Of a stretch of 64,000 nucleotides of DNA, positions 33,235 to 45,810 are shown in pieces. The DNA comes from Folioceros fuciformis (Eukaryota; Anthocerotophyta; Anthocerotopsida; Anthocerotales): assembly GCA_049999805.1 (NCBI GenBank), contig JBNGIO010006380.1:552735-616734 (forward strand). The letters are read 5' to 3'. How positions within the stretch are numbered: position 1 is the stretch's first letter; each line of letters starts with the position of its first letter. The notes below the pieces were generated by a model. That model saw only the letters and a program-made list of their open reading frames with translations. It made no database searches and was not told the origin of the DNA. The translations under genes were made by a program, and so were the position numbers.

Positions 33235-36200
33235 ATGAGAGTGGGCGCAGGGATAGCGTGGCTCCAGAGCTTGCCACTTCTGTTGCTACTCCTTGTGTCT
33301 CTCTGTTCTCCAGGCTTCGGATTTGTGCCTCGGTTGGCCAGTGAGATTGGCTGTGGCGGGCCAATTTACTCTGCTGCAGAAGGATCCGATAGTGGTGGGG
33401 GGTGGGGGCAGGTTTTTCATGGACAGCATTTGAATCAGGGGTTTTGGCCTGTGCCTTCGGATGGATTCAGTTTCCTTAATTCCAGTAGGCTAGATGAAGC
33501 TGCACGTACATGCAGCTGCAGCAGTGGTGAGTTTAGGCCTTCATTGCGGGAGGACGAGCTTGGGCCGGTCAGAGCTGTCGGCGAAGTTTCCGACGAAGTC
33601 ATTGTGAGATTTACAGAGTACAAGGATGCGTCGGTACACAAGGAAAAACTGGAAGGCGTTTTGGAAGGGAATGGGTGGGAATGGGTTCACCGTGTGAATC
33701 CTGCCTCTGCCTTCCCAACAGATTTTGGCGTGCTGAAACTGGAACAGGACTGTAGAAATTCGATCCTGGACAAGCTGAACGGGATATCGTTTGTGAAGGA
33801 TGTCTCTGCTCAGGTTCAGTACACACGAGCGCTTGCTAGTGAAGAAGATTCTCGTGACGAAGGGGAGACAGGTTCCCACCACAGCCCAGCCCATGATGAT
33901 TCACACCCTAGAAAATCCCCTGGCCGATTTGCCACAGCATTGTCTTTCGCTGAGGAGTGGCACGCGGACGATGAGGGCAATACTTCCACTAGTCATGAGG
34001 GTCGGAAACTCCTATCCCAGGTACTCAGCCTTTGTAGTCGGGGGCGCTGCTTGCCCCTTTAAATGAACTGTGATTCTTTCCAGACAGCTGTGAGAGCCGT
34101 CTGTGTTTCATTGACATTCTTAGATGGCTTCTGTTCTCAAGCAGAAATCGAAGCTTACATCTATGTTTGGAGCTGAGAAACTTTGGGCAAAGGGCTTCAC
34201 CGGTGCAAAAGTGAAAATGGCAGTGTTTGACACAGGTGTGCGAGCAGATCACCCACATTTCCGCAACATCATGGTGAGCCTTGGGAACGTTGTGTCTCGT
34301 CAGATTTGTTTTCAACTCCACTGTATTGAAATCGAGAGGTCTTATTGGTTTGTATCATGGCATACAGGAAAGAACTGATTGGACGAATGATGGGAATTTG
34401 AACGACAACCTTGGTCATGGAACGTTTGTAGCAGGTGTGATATCAAGCCAAGATCCGCAGTGCCTAGGATTCGCACCCGATGCGGAGATCTATGCTTTCC
34501 GGGTTTTCACTGATGCACAGGTACACATTATGGCTTGATGCAGTGATGCTCTCTGGCAAACGAATTTTTGGGTCTTTGATGTCCATGATTCATGTGTTTG
34601 GCCTGTTTCATGTAGGTGTCGTACACATCGTGGTTCTTGGATGCTTTCAACTATGCAATTGCCACCGCCATGAACGTCCTGAACCTGAGTATTGGGGGAC
34701 CAGATTATTTGGATCGTCCGTTTGTTGAGAAGGTTAAGATACACTTCACTGCATCTTGTATTCTTCAACATTCTGTTTCATGCAGTTCTCGTAATTCATG
34801 TTTGGCTGCAGGTTTGGGAAATGACAGCCAACAAAATTATTATGGTGTCTGCTATTGGGAATGATGGGCCGTTCTACGGTACTCTCAATAATCCTGCAGA
34901 CCAAAGTGATGTAATTGGTGTCGGAGGTATCGATTATAGCGACCACATTGCTGTGTTCTCGTCCCGTGGAATGACGACTTGGGAAATTCCTCATGGGTGA
35001 GAATTTCGTTACAACCATTGCTGAAATGTACTATCATTTGCTTACTTTGGTCAGGTCAGACCTAGTACTAACACTCACCAACCAGTACAGATATGGACGT
35101 GTGAAGCCGGATGTTGTGGCTTATGGAAGGGAGGTTATTGGGTCCAGAATCACATCTGGATGCAAAAGTCTGTCGGGAACCAGTGTTGCTAGTCCGGTTG
35201 TGGCAGGTGCGGTTTGCTTGCTGGCCAGTGTTATACCAGAAAATATCCGGTGGCATATACTCAATCCTGCGAGTATGAAGCAAGCACTTTTGGAAGGTGC
35301 TGCAAGACTAGATGGTCCAAACATGTTTGAGCAGGGTGCGGGCCGTCTTAATCTGTAAGTTGAATCATGTATCACATCTACCTTGTTTCTGAACGCCTAC
35401 GCCCCGATTCAGATGATGTATTGTTGTTTTTTCAGCACTGCAATTTCTTGTCCTTTGTGGCCTACAAGCTCCCATGACTAAGTTGTGGCCATTTTGGGAT
35501 ATAGGTTGGCTTCCTATGATGTTCTCGTAAATTATAAACCACGCGCAAGTGTTTTCCCAAACAAGCTAGACTTCACTGATTGCCCCTACTCATGGCCTTT
35601 TTGTCATCAGCCCATGTATGCTGGTGCAATGCCTGTAATATTTAATGCAACTATTCTGAATGGGATGGGCGTTATGGGATCTGTCGAAGGTGAGCCTTTG
35701 TGGGTGCCTTCGGAAGATGCTGCCAACTTGTTGGACATTCAGTTCACCTACTCTGACTATATCTGGCCATGGACTGGGTATCTGGGGCTGCACATGCGAG
35801 TAAAGTCTGAAGGAAGCAACTTTCAGGGCATTATTGAAGGAAATGTCGTCTTTACGATAGTCTCCTCTCCCGGGACAGGAGAAGAAAATGTCCGTCGATC
35901 TGACTGTGTGCTGCCTGTCCGGGTTGAAGTAATTCCAACTCCTCAACGTGAGAAGCGGATCTTGTGGGATCAATTTCACAGCATCAGGTACCCACCGGGG
36001 TACATTCCACGAGATTCCCTGGATGTGAGGAACGACATCCTTGATTGGCATGGAGACCACTTGCACACGAATTTTCATGGGATGTTTGACAATCTGCGTG
36101 ATGCTGGCTACCATGTAGAAATTCTGGGCTCGCCATTTACTTGCTTCGATGCCACACAATATGGTACCTTGTTATTGGTGGACCTGGAGGATGAGTACCA

Positions 36201-37690
36201 TCCAGAAGAGGTTGCAAAGCTGAAGAATGATGTGGAGGTTCATGGTCTAGGACTTATCGTGTTTGCAGACTGGTATCATGTGGAGACAATGATCAAGATG
36301 AAGTTTTTTGATGACAATACTCGAAGTTGGTGGACACCTGCCACCGGCGGTGCAAACATTCCAGCATTGAATGACTTGCTATCTCCTTTTGGGATTGCAT
36401 TTGGGGACACCATTTTAAATGGGCCCTATTCTATTGGGGGTGAGAGAATTCATTATGCCTCTGGTACCGATATAGTACGCTTTCCTGCCGGTGGGTTTGT
36501 TCATCGATTTCTCTTTCAGGACAGTTTTGCCTTGGGTTTGGGGCTTTCATCCACACGAACTGCAGTCCGACCACAGGTGGGCTTGCCTGTTTGCGGTTTA
36601 CCTTTCTGTCAGTTTGGTCGCTATTTTTGGCTGCATTCTGATGAATTTCTTTGATCCTCAGATCGAACTGCCAATTTTGGGAGCCATAGAGGTTGCGAAG
36701 GGCCGCGTCACGGTATACGGAGATTCAAATTGTCTAGACAGTAGTCACAATCTGAGTAACTGCTACTGGCTCTTGAGAAAGCTGCTGAACTTCACTAGTC
36801 ACAAGGTTCGGGATCCAATGCTTTTCACTCCAGCAAACCAGCTACTGACTCCTCTAGGGGGACCAGAAACAGTTCTCCCCGTCCGAAGGGATGATGTTAA
36901 CTTGACTGCATATTCCCTTGTCTTAGATCATGACTTACTATGTGGCCTAGATGCACCACTGGAGGTACAACATTCTAAAGGGTATGTGTTACCAGCCGTG
37001 CCACCAAGGAGGGTTGCAGCAGGAAAAATGCCTCATCCTATTGATTCATACCGGGAACTGATTGGCAGTGTCAGCAACTCCTCTCTGCATGCACCTCAGG
37101 GGTCTGTGGAATTTAACATTCCAGTGAGTGCCTTCGCTACCAAGGAGGAGGGAAGCAGTAGTGTGAGGATACCGGCTATGCCCCCTAATGAATCTCTCGC
37201 TCAGGTGATCAAGGTTCAGATACAAGAAGAACCAGGAACCACAGAGGACCACTCAGGAGAACGGCGGGAAAGCAGGAGGTCCACCTCACAACAAACAGCG
37301 AAGAGTGTGGCGCACCTACGTTTCGATGATGAGGTACATCCCGCCCGATCTTGTGCAAGAAAAAAACCTTGAAGTATTGTTCGTGTTCCGTGTTGGCTCA
37401 AGTAAAGCTTACGCAGTTTCAAACTTTTGCAGTGGAATGTGCAGCTGGATGGAAGTCTTCTGGCTGTTCAGCGGCTTTTCCCTGTAGTCTTCTGTGCCGT
37501 AGGTGAGCTGCTCACTAGTCTGTTGCTAAGCTGATATATCCTTCTTTTTGCTCAAGACCCGGTGGTTGAGCTTTAGACTTGCTTGATATGGCATGCAGGG
37601 ATTGTAGTATTGGTGATGAGCATATGGCGCGCCAGACAGAAAAAGCGGAGGAGAACGAGGAAGGCCGCAGGACGTGGTCTCCTCCCTTAG
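33235..37690 (+). CDS. S1P: Site-1 protease, subtilisin-like membrane protease
   Basis: Golgi/ER membrane serine protease (SBT6.1/SKI-1 type) that cleaves the lumenal side of membrane-bound bZIP factors in stress signalling and processes secretory precursors. Ten exons: 33235-34020, 34145-34273, 34368-34520, 34616-34732, 34812-34996, 35091-35354, 35505-36576, 36662-37333, 37433-37502 and 37599-37690, about 1179 aa versus roughly 1040 in Arabidopsis. A signal peptide is present (hydrophobic core about residues 11-30). The catalytic triad is Asp291 ([13 protein letters not shown]), His322 ([10 protein letters not shown]) and Ser488 ([12 protein letters not shown]), with Asn412 in AIGNDG. Long family-specific blocks follow ([72 protein letters not shown]). 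A C-terminal membrane span is followed by a basic tail, QKKRRRTRK. The acceptor of exon 2 may be three bases earlier. Confidence 0.95.
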
Positions 37691-37696
37691 GAGGAA

Positions 37697-37855
37697 GCGA
37701 ATTGTCACTAACAAGTTCTTGAGGTGATCAAATGCTAACTAGCGCAACCTGTAAACGTAGAGTCGAAGAGTTGTCGCGAATTGTCACTAACAAGTTCTTG
37801 ATGTGATCAAATGCTAACTAGCGCAACCTGTAAACGTATAGTCGAAGAGTTGTCT
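37697..37855. repeat. Tandem duplication, two copies of 79 bp
   Basis: The copy starting at 37697 is repeated from 37776 almost perfectly (GCGAATTGTCACTAACAAGT and TGATCAAATGCTAACTAGCG are shared, with a few substitutions). It begins about seven bases after the site-1 protease stop codon, so it is in the 3' UTR or just beyond. Confidence 0.9.
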
Positions 37856-38142
37856 CGCCCCAAGGTGGGACCTTCCAGCTTGTTTTCAATCGGTTTTGTG
37901 CTAGTATCCGTCATTCTCAAGTCTGTTATCGAGGCTGAAAGTTCGATATAGAGTGGATGAAACACATGACTCATGCAAAGCTCGTCATGGAGCTGAGGAA
38001 ACACAGTAACTCATGCCAAACTCATTATGGAGTTGAGAAAACGAAGAGACTCCTGTTCGTGATAACCTGATCTGTCCTTTCTTTTAACCCTTGGTCAAAA
38101 CTGGATCACAACTGTCGCGGACTGCTGGAGAATGTACATTCT

Positions 38143-40415
38143 CTAGCCAATGACCAAAGCTTTCTTGGCCATCGCCAGAGTGCCATCAAAACTTTTGTTT
38201 CCGCCAATGAAGCCACTCATGTGGACAAACACCCCTCCTTCAATTCCTGTCTCTGCGGAAAGTTCGTCATCCCTAAGGCCGCGCCACTGCTGCGGCAAGG
38301 GCTTCCTGCTTTCAAACTTCCCAGGGGCAACAGCCACGGCCTGCACTCTCCATTGATGATTCCTGTCGTCCTGCTCCACAACCGCAAAGGAAGGGAATCA
38401 CTTCTGCTAGTCACACAACGTGAAAAGGTGTACATGTGCAGTCACTCGAGGAGGACGTACCTCATATAGAACGTATTTAATGGAAGGCTCCAGCTTCATC
38501 TCCTCTTCCAACTCTGCTAGGTGTGACTTCCACTGTTTGAAGATACGCGTCCGGACAGCGTGAGGCCTTACACGAAGAGAGGGAAATTACTGCAATTAAG
38601 CAATGAGAAATGGAAAACGTACCGGGCAAAACCTGTCAAGCACCATGATCTCCCCAGTCTCTGCATACCGAGTTCTAGCCGCTATACACTCAGCAACAAT
38701 GGACCTTGCGGGTAGCCATGACAACGCGTAGTAGTGCAGAGCCTGAAATTTCAAACAGCCCAAGTGAAATTTTCACTTCGTAAAAAAATTCATGCCAAGT
38801 TCTTGGCTCTGTAACTATGCCCAGTCACATGAGATGAGAGTGATCGACCCTTCTACAGGTACTTGGATTATGCCAACAAGCACGATCAACCACGAGAAGC
38901 AATCCCCGAATTGAAAAATGCATCTCACATAGTAAGATAGACAAGTTGGCTGGTTGCTTTACGCAAAAGTAGGCCACTGTATTGATCAGTCATCACAGTA
39001 GATGGAAATTTGCAAACGACACCAGTAGTAACAACAACCACAACGTGCTGGATTCAGAGGTCTATTGTACCTTCGATTTTGCCAACAAACAGAATCAACC
39101 ATGCAAAGCGATGGTCATATTCACTAGTGCACCTCACAGAGTAAGATAGACACATTGGCCGGTTACTTTATGCAAACGTAGGCCACTGTGTTGATCAGTC
39201 ATCACAGTAGATGGAAATTTGCAAGGATTGCCGGGTCAGTCAACCCACAGAATCAATATCTCAGAACATTCGAGGCGAAGTGGTAAAAAGACGACAAGAT
39301 TACCTCCTGAAATTCAGTGCCAGTCAGCTGCATGGCCTTGGAAAAAGCCGAATCCTCCTTCTCAGATGTGACTTCGTCAATCCAGTCCGGGTTAAGACGC
39401 GCCACACGAGCCGAAAGATGTGTATTGTTCACATACCTTGGTGGTTGATCAGTGTCGTACTGGTTGACACCATTATCAATTGCATCTACAGCCTGCTATA
39501 AACCACGAGAGTAGACAACAAACATCAAAGATCACATAAGGCAGGTAGTAAACTGCTAGAAGCCAGCTAGCACTGGCCCATAGGTCGGTGAGAGGTAAAG
39601 CTATAAACTCCATCGTACCTCAATAAAATTCTTGTAGACGGCAAGATAGACGCGCTCGACGTCAGGATGCGACGTGTCCAGATTTAATTCCTTGGCAACA
39701 ATTTCCAAGCCGTAATGCTGCAAGACCAAACCGTAATCACGAAATCATGGAGCGCACTCGAACTTTACGAGCAGTACTAAGTCAAATGCAGAGAAACCAC
39801 ATACGGACCTTGTAGACAAGCCCAGCACTGCTAAGCTTTGTTATGAACCCGTGGCCAAACACCTGATCAAAGCCTCTTTGATGATGATCGAAACGATCAC
39901 ATTCGGCGGAATACACGCCCCCCACATCTAACACCGCATCCAAATTTTGCAGAATCTGCACCTCAACCCCTAAATTAAATGGTCAACAGGGTGCACATCA
40001 GAATTTTGCGACAAACAAGCGTACAGAGCTGAAGTTGCCTTCTCACAGGTGCAAGCTCTACCTTCTCATCTCTTGTTCTGATGATCTCTGCGTTTGCATA
40101 CTTATCCGTCAAACGGATCATGAAGCAGGCCAACGCTTCGTCGCAGTGGAAGGTGCCATTGTGCGTTCCCACCACTTTCCGCAATTTCCTCTTCAGCGAC
40201 CCATTTCTCTCCACCTCAAACTCAGAGTCAGAGGAAGTTCTCAACTCCGGCGCTGCTGTAGCCGACATGGTCCTCCAAACATGCAAGCTTCCTCCGTGCC
40301 TCGGATTTGGAAGCACGACACGAACACCTACCGACGCCAAGAACAGGGAGGACGATGTCTGGCCAAAGGACCCAAGAATATGGCTACAGAGCTGCACTGC
40401 CAGGCGGGAGAACAT
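38143..40415 (-). CDS. MYG1: MYG1-type exonuclease (UPF0160/GAMM1)
   Basis: DHH-like metal-dependent family; animal MYG1 is a 3'-5' RNA exonuclease acting in nucleus and mitochondria. Seven exons on the minus strand: 40415-40062, 39955-39809, 39717-39619, 39492-39304, 38742-38623, 38532-38461 and 38370-38143, giving 402 aa. The N-terminal leader (about 50 residues, [11 protein letters not shown]...) looks like an organelle-targeting presequence. Family blocks follow: [20 protein letters not shown] (metal site), [74 protein letters not shown] and the C-terminal [13 protein letters not shown]. The open frame extends upstream only from a TTG, so the ATG at 40415 is used. Intron 4 contains a 209-bp duplication. 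The gene is divergent from PRP28, 374 bases between starts. Confidence 0.95.
38861..39225. repeat. Direct duplication of about 209 bp inside MYG1 intron 4
   Basis: The segment from 38861 (GATTATGCCAACAAG...) is repeated, diverged, from about 39069 (GATTTTGCCAACAAA...). The best-conserved part is GTAAGATAGACA followed by GTAGGCCACTGT and TTGATCAGTCATCACAGTAG, near 38932-39012 and 39140-39222. Confidence 0.85.
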
Positions 40416-40789
40416 GTGTGAACTACAGCCAACAACAAGAAAGCAAAGAGACGGCACAATGCCGTAGAGCGACAAAAGACAGTTTGGTGCCTTCCTTCCT
40501 GCAACAAGTCTTCCACACACAGTGTGCACCTGTTTCAAGCACTGAAACCAAATTAGGGCTAGGTTTGAAGGCAAATTTCCCAACAGGGAATCTGTGAATT
40601 TGGTAAAGCCGACCGTTTTGCTCGTCGCCTTGCATCCGTTGTTCGTCTGCGGTTAGCACAGTGGTAGAATTGACTTCAGGGCAGCTGGGATTTGGGGTGA
40701 GATGGAGCTGCTGGACTGCACCTGGAACGCGTGACGTATGGACTGTGGGGGTGATTGACGAACTCGGTTTTCGTGCAGCAACCACGGCT

Positions 40790-43700
40790 ATGAGGAATCG
40801 CACAGAGCCCAGGAGCAGCAGAAGTGCAAATCACGATAGGAGCATAAGTGGGAAAAGCAGGAGCCGAAGTCGAGATAGGAAGGATTTGCATAGTCGAAGT
40901 CGCAGTCGAGACAGGAAGGAGAGGCACAAGAGCAGAAGTCCGAGTCGCGACAAGAAGGATTCGCAATCTCACAAGAGCAGGAGTCAGAGTCGGGACAGGA
41001 GGGATTCACATAGGAGCAGGAGTCGGGACAGGAAGGATTCACACAGGAGCAGGAGTCGGGACAGGAGGGATTCACACAGGGGCAGGAGTCGGGACAGGAA
41101 GGATTCACACAGGAGCAGGAGTCGGGACAGGAAGGATTCACACAGGAGCAGGAGCCGGAGTGCCGAAAGGAGAGGTGGGGATCATGGGGGGCATGTGAGA
41201 GACAGGAAGGATGCTCACAGAAGCCGGAGTCGAAGTCGAGACCGAAAGGATCACAAGCGGAAGGAGATCGATGGAGTGGATGGTGATCGGAAGCGGCTTA
41301 GAGGGGAAGATGGTTTGAAAGAGGTTGACAGAGACGAAAAGGTGAGGAGAAAAGATGGTGATGATGACAAAATCAAAGTAGCTGAGAAAGGCGAGAAGGA
41401 AGGGAACGGTTTGGAGAAGGCAGCAGAGGGTATGCCGGCCGAAGATGGAGAAATACCTAGTGAGTCTACCAAGGAGGATCCGGCATACGCTTCCGAAAGT
41501 AAGGGTGGTGGCAAGAACAGCGACAGCAAGAAACCCGGGGTGAGCCAACTCGTGGGCCTAAAGGGAATGCAAATTATACATTATTCGAGTAGATGTAGAT
41601 TGACTTGTAAGAATGGAATGCTGTATACATGCAGGTTTCGTTGTTTTGACCTGCTGGGTACGGGCGTCTGGGCCAATACTGTGTCGTTTGCTAGTCCATC
41701 GCTGCTTATGAGCAGGTTGTGCTCCTTCTTTTTTGAGGGACACTGGTGTTCATTCGTAGACGTTGTACAGAGTTAGTGTCCGGCAAATCCGCAGGAGCTC
41801 ACAGAAGTTTCCCTTGCGGATGCAGCCCTTGTCGCTGGAGGAGATTTTGAAGAAACGGAAGGAGGACTCCCTTCAGCAGGCGAAGGTATGCATGCGTTGC
41901 TCTATAGACTGCAGAGGACGTTGTTTTTCCCCTTTCTAGGCTGAGCCTCACGAGCATGTCTTCATCGCTGACTTCGTGGGAACATGTCTTCGCAGCCTGT
42001 GTTTTTAACTAAAGTTCAAAGAGAGCAGTTGGCTCTGAAGCGACGTGAGGAAGAAGTTATTGAACAGAAGAAGAGGTAAGGGCGTCAAGCTTAGTCTTCA
42101 TACTTTTGCAAAGTCTTGAAGTGGACTCTGCTACTCATGAAGGGGTTTTCTTTCTATCTTGCAGGACAGAGGAGCGCCTCAAAGTTGCAGAGAGCAGTCG
42201 AAAGGAGCAGGAAGGTGTGCATCTTTGTAACTGCAGTTTGTGGACGGGAAAGTTCAGAATCCTCATTATCAGGAGAGGTTTATTCTGTCTGCTATTTGTT
42301 GCAGATAGGGACCGTCGGGAAAGAGAGAGGGAAAGGGAACATGAGCGGGAACGGGAAAAGGAACGAGAGAGGGAACGGGAACGTGATCGCGAACGAAGAG
42401 AGCGGGAACGTGAGCGTGAAGAAGAGGCCAAGGGTCGTGAGAGAGAACGCCTTGAAAAACAAGCCGCTAGAGAACGTGAAAAGGAGTTGGATGCCATCAA
42501 AGAACAGGTACTGGACCTTTGGTGCTTGAGTGAAATGGAAGTACTTAGCTGTGGAGGGGCTTTGGTGGATGCAGAGCGATTTATCAAGCTAGCTATTGCT
42601 CTGGGTGCAGTACCTTGGAGCGAAGAAGTTGAAGAAACGCGTTGTCAAGCCGAGTGAAAAGTTTCGATTTTCTTTTGACTGGGAGAATACTGAGGATACA
42701 TCACGGGATATGAATCCTATGTATGTATTTTGCTGCTGCTTGCAGAACGTGGTTTGTTTCTTCTTCCTGTTTCCTCTGCCATACCCAAGTGTAACATTTC
42801 CGGTTGATGTTAATGACAGCTATCAAAACCCACATGAGGCCCAGTTGCTTTTTGGCAGAGGATTCCGTGCTGGCATGGACCGTCGGGAACAGAAAAAAGT
42901 ATGTATTTTGGTACAAGATTGTGCTTTCGTCTTTTTCTTTCTTCTGGCTTTGTGCTGTGGTTCATTAACCGAATACTTGTGTCTTCGTGGGTTTTCTTAG
43001 CTTGCAGCGAAGAATGAGAAGGATTTACGAGCTCAAATTCGGGTGAGTTCCGACAGATATAATTTGTGGTGAAGGTTATTTCTGCAGACGGTGGGTAATT
43101 TCATTTGTATTTAGGACTTATTTTCTGTGTTATCAGGCCAAAGATGGAGTTGAAGAAAAGCCAGAAGAAGCGGAAGCCCAGAGGCAAAAAGATGAGGCTG
43201 CAAACGTTTATGACACTTTTGATATGCGTGTGGACCGGCACTGGTCGGAGAAAAAGGTCTGGGCTCATCCATTTTGCTGAACCTTGTTTTTCACCACGAT
43301 GCTTGGCTGTAGAGCGTTCTGACAAGGTGTTCGTGTGCTGCAGATTGAGGAGATGACAGAGAGGGATTGGCGCATTTTCAGGGAGGATTTCAACATTTCG
43401 TACAAGGTGGGGGCTGTTCCATGAACGATTCTATTTTGCTCGTTGCATTGAGTAGGCTCGGTGCAAGTTAGCTTTGTTTCTGTTGATTGCAGGGATCAAG
43501 GATTCCAAGGCCTATGCGCAATTGGGAGGAGGGGTCACTGAGTGTTGAACTGCTGAAGGCAGTTCAAAAAGCTGGTTACAAAAAGCCATCACCTATTCAA
43601 ATGGCAGCAATACCAATTGGTTTGCAGCAAAGGGATGTTATTGGCATTGCAGAAACTGGGTCTGGCAAAACGGCCGCCTTTGTTCTGCCCATGCTCACTT

Positions 43701-45810
43701 ACATCTCAAGATTACCTCCCATGACGGAGGAGATAGAAGCAGAGGGGCCTTATGCTGTAGTAATGGCACCCACCAGAGAGCTTGCGCAACAGATAGAGGA
43801 TGAAACTGTCAAGTTTGCCCACTACCTCGATGTTAGGGTAGTCTCGATTGTCGGTGGACAGTCAATCGAGGAACAAGGGTTTAAGTTGCGCCAGGGCTGC
43901 GAGATTGTTATTGCTACACCTGGTCGCCTCCTCGACTGTCTGGAAAGAAGGTGTGTCTTCCTTTCAGTCTAGTCGAATGCTAGGAGCCGGTGATGTCATT
44001 ATCTTGCTGAAAATTTCTGTTTGCAGGTATGCAGTTCTGAACCAATGCAACTACGTTGTCCTTGACGAGGCTGATCGTATGATCGACATGGGTTTTGAGC
44101 CACAGGCAAGCGCCAGTAACCTTTGAAGGTATCGTTTTTCCTTGCTCCAGCGGCATGCAAGAAGGATATGAACATCGTCCTTTGATCTGTGCAGGTTATG
44201 GGTGTGCTGGATGCAATGCCTTCGAGTAACTTGAAACCAGAAAATGAGGATGCGGTACGGCTGTCGTTTGTTGTGGAAGGAATATATATGGGTTACAGAT
44301 ATATGGTGAACTAAGCCCTGTGGCGTGTGCTCCGCTTCTGAAGTTTTTGTTTGCCTGCAGGAGCTTGATGAGAAACGGATCTACAGAACAACGTACATGT
44401 TTAGTGCCACAATGCCGCCAGCTGTGGAGCGCCTTGCCCGCAAATACTTGAGGAACCCTGTCGTGGTGCGAACATGTTTACTTGCTAGCACCGTACTGCC
44501 TCCGTTTGTGTTGGTCTTTGAATGTAGGTGTGTTGTCAGATAAGCTTGTTGTGAAATCAAGTACGCTTACGATGTTTTGTATGACAAGGCAGGTAACCAT
44601 TGGTACAGCAGGCAAAGCGACCGATCTCATTACACAACACGTCATGATGCTCAAGGATGGAGAAAAGCTGGACAGGTGGGAATTGACGGGAGAAGTCGTC
44701 ATCTGCCCTACCGCTTTCCTACCCGTTCCTTATCATGAGTTGCCAGCCCTGTTTTTGATGAGTCCGGTCGCGGGACGGGACTGAGTGCTGTCCCCCTGAC
44801 GTTGATTATGATGTGCAGATTGCAACGTGTGCTGAATGACCTGGGTGAGAAGACAGCGATAATATTTGTGAACCAGAAGAAGTCAGCCGATGCCCTTTCA
44901 AGGCAGCTTGACAAGCTGGGCTACAGGGTGACGACCTTGCACGGTGGGAAAACTCAAGAGCAGCGTGAGGTATAAGCGGAGGCAATTGGGTCCTGACTTG
45001 GGTTGGTTTAGGCCACTTTCTTTGGGTGTTGTTGTGTAATGCGTTTCCAGTGCTTTGTTGCAGATAAGTTTGGAGGGGTTCCGAAACAAGCGTTTCAACT
45101 GCCTTGTTGCAACTGACGTCCTAGGACGTGGAATTGATATTCCTGTAAGAGATGTGGCGTGGTTGCATTTAGAAGTCAGTCTGCACTTTGTTTCGTCTCT
45201 TGGAAATAGGAACAGCGTTGCCTGAACGACTGTATTGATGATGCAGGACGTGGCCCATGTGATCAATTATGACATGCCTGGGAACATCGAGATGTATACT
45301 CACCGAATTGGTATGTGTGGTTTCCACTTCCCTCTACTTGGACATGAGCGCAAGGCTGCTAGGTATGTGTAATCTGAGCCTTGTGCATCGTGCTGTGTTG
45401 TGAAGGTCGAACTGGGCGCGCCGGAAAGACTGGGGTGGCCACCACCTTCTTAACACTCTACGACACAGAAGTTTTTTACGATCTGAAGCAGGTACATGGT
45501 AGCTGGACAAGTAGTAGGCGTTTGATAGAGAGCAGTGAGGTGCCCAGTCCTTGAAAGGTTGGATCCAATGATGAACTGTACCGTCGTCCTGCAGATGTTG
45601 GTACAGAGCAACAGCCCTGTACCCCCGGAGCTGGCCAGGCATGAGGCTGCCAAGTTCAAACCAGGTTGGTGACTTGACATGTGGTGTGATGGCCGTGACC
45701 GGTGTAGCTGCCTGGTTCCGAGACTCATTGCCTGCTTGTTGGTGTTTGGCATGACAGGCACCATCCCCGACCGTCCCCCGAGGAGGAACGACACCGTATA
45801 CGCGCACTAG
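40790..45810 (+). CDS. RH21: PRP28/RH21 DEAD-box RNA helicase of the U5 snRNP
   Basis: ATP-dependent RNA helicase that swaps U1 for U6 at the 5' splice site during spliceosome activation. Twenty-one exons: 40790-41539, 41805-41885, 41996-42075, 42165-42214, 42305-42507, 42611-42720, 42820-42898, 43001-43042, 43137-43256, 43344-43406, 43493-43950, 44027-44105, 44195-44254, 44361-44465, 44593-44675, 44819-44969, 45064-45144, 45247-45310, 45406-45491, 45595-45664 and 45758-45810, about 955 aa. The N-terminal RS domain is built on a 33-bp minisatellite, followed by an Arg/Glu-rich coil. PRP28-specific blocks are [20 protein letters not shown] and [15 protein letters not shown]. Helicase motifs: AETGSGKT (I), [19 protein letters not shown] in [21 protein letters not shown] (III), [10 protein letters not shown] and [11 protein letters not shown] (VI). 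Intron 12 has a GC donor. Phases close throughout. Confidence 0.95.
40989..41155. repeat. Coding minisatellite, 33-bp unit, in PRP28 RS domain
   Basis: About five near-identical copies of CGGGACAGGAAGGATTCACA plus CAGGAGCAGGAGT, each encoding [11 protein letters not shown]. More diverged copies flank it on both sides. The unit is in frame, so copy-number change would lengthen or shorten the RS domain without a frameshift. Confidence 0.85.

Noticed and set aside
40416-40583. Upstream extension of MYG1 frame to 40583
   Set aside because: Begins at TTG; the first ATG at 40415 starts a plausible presequence.
40641-40690. tRNA-like stretch (GGTTAGCACAGTGGTAGAAT) resembling a D-arm
   Set aside because: No matching acceptor stem, anticodon arm or GGTTCGA T-loop follows.
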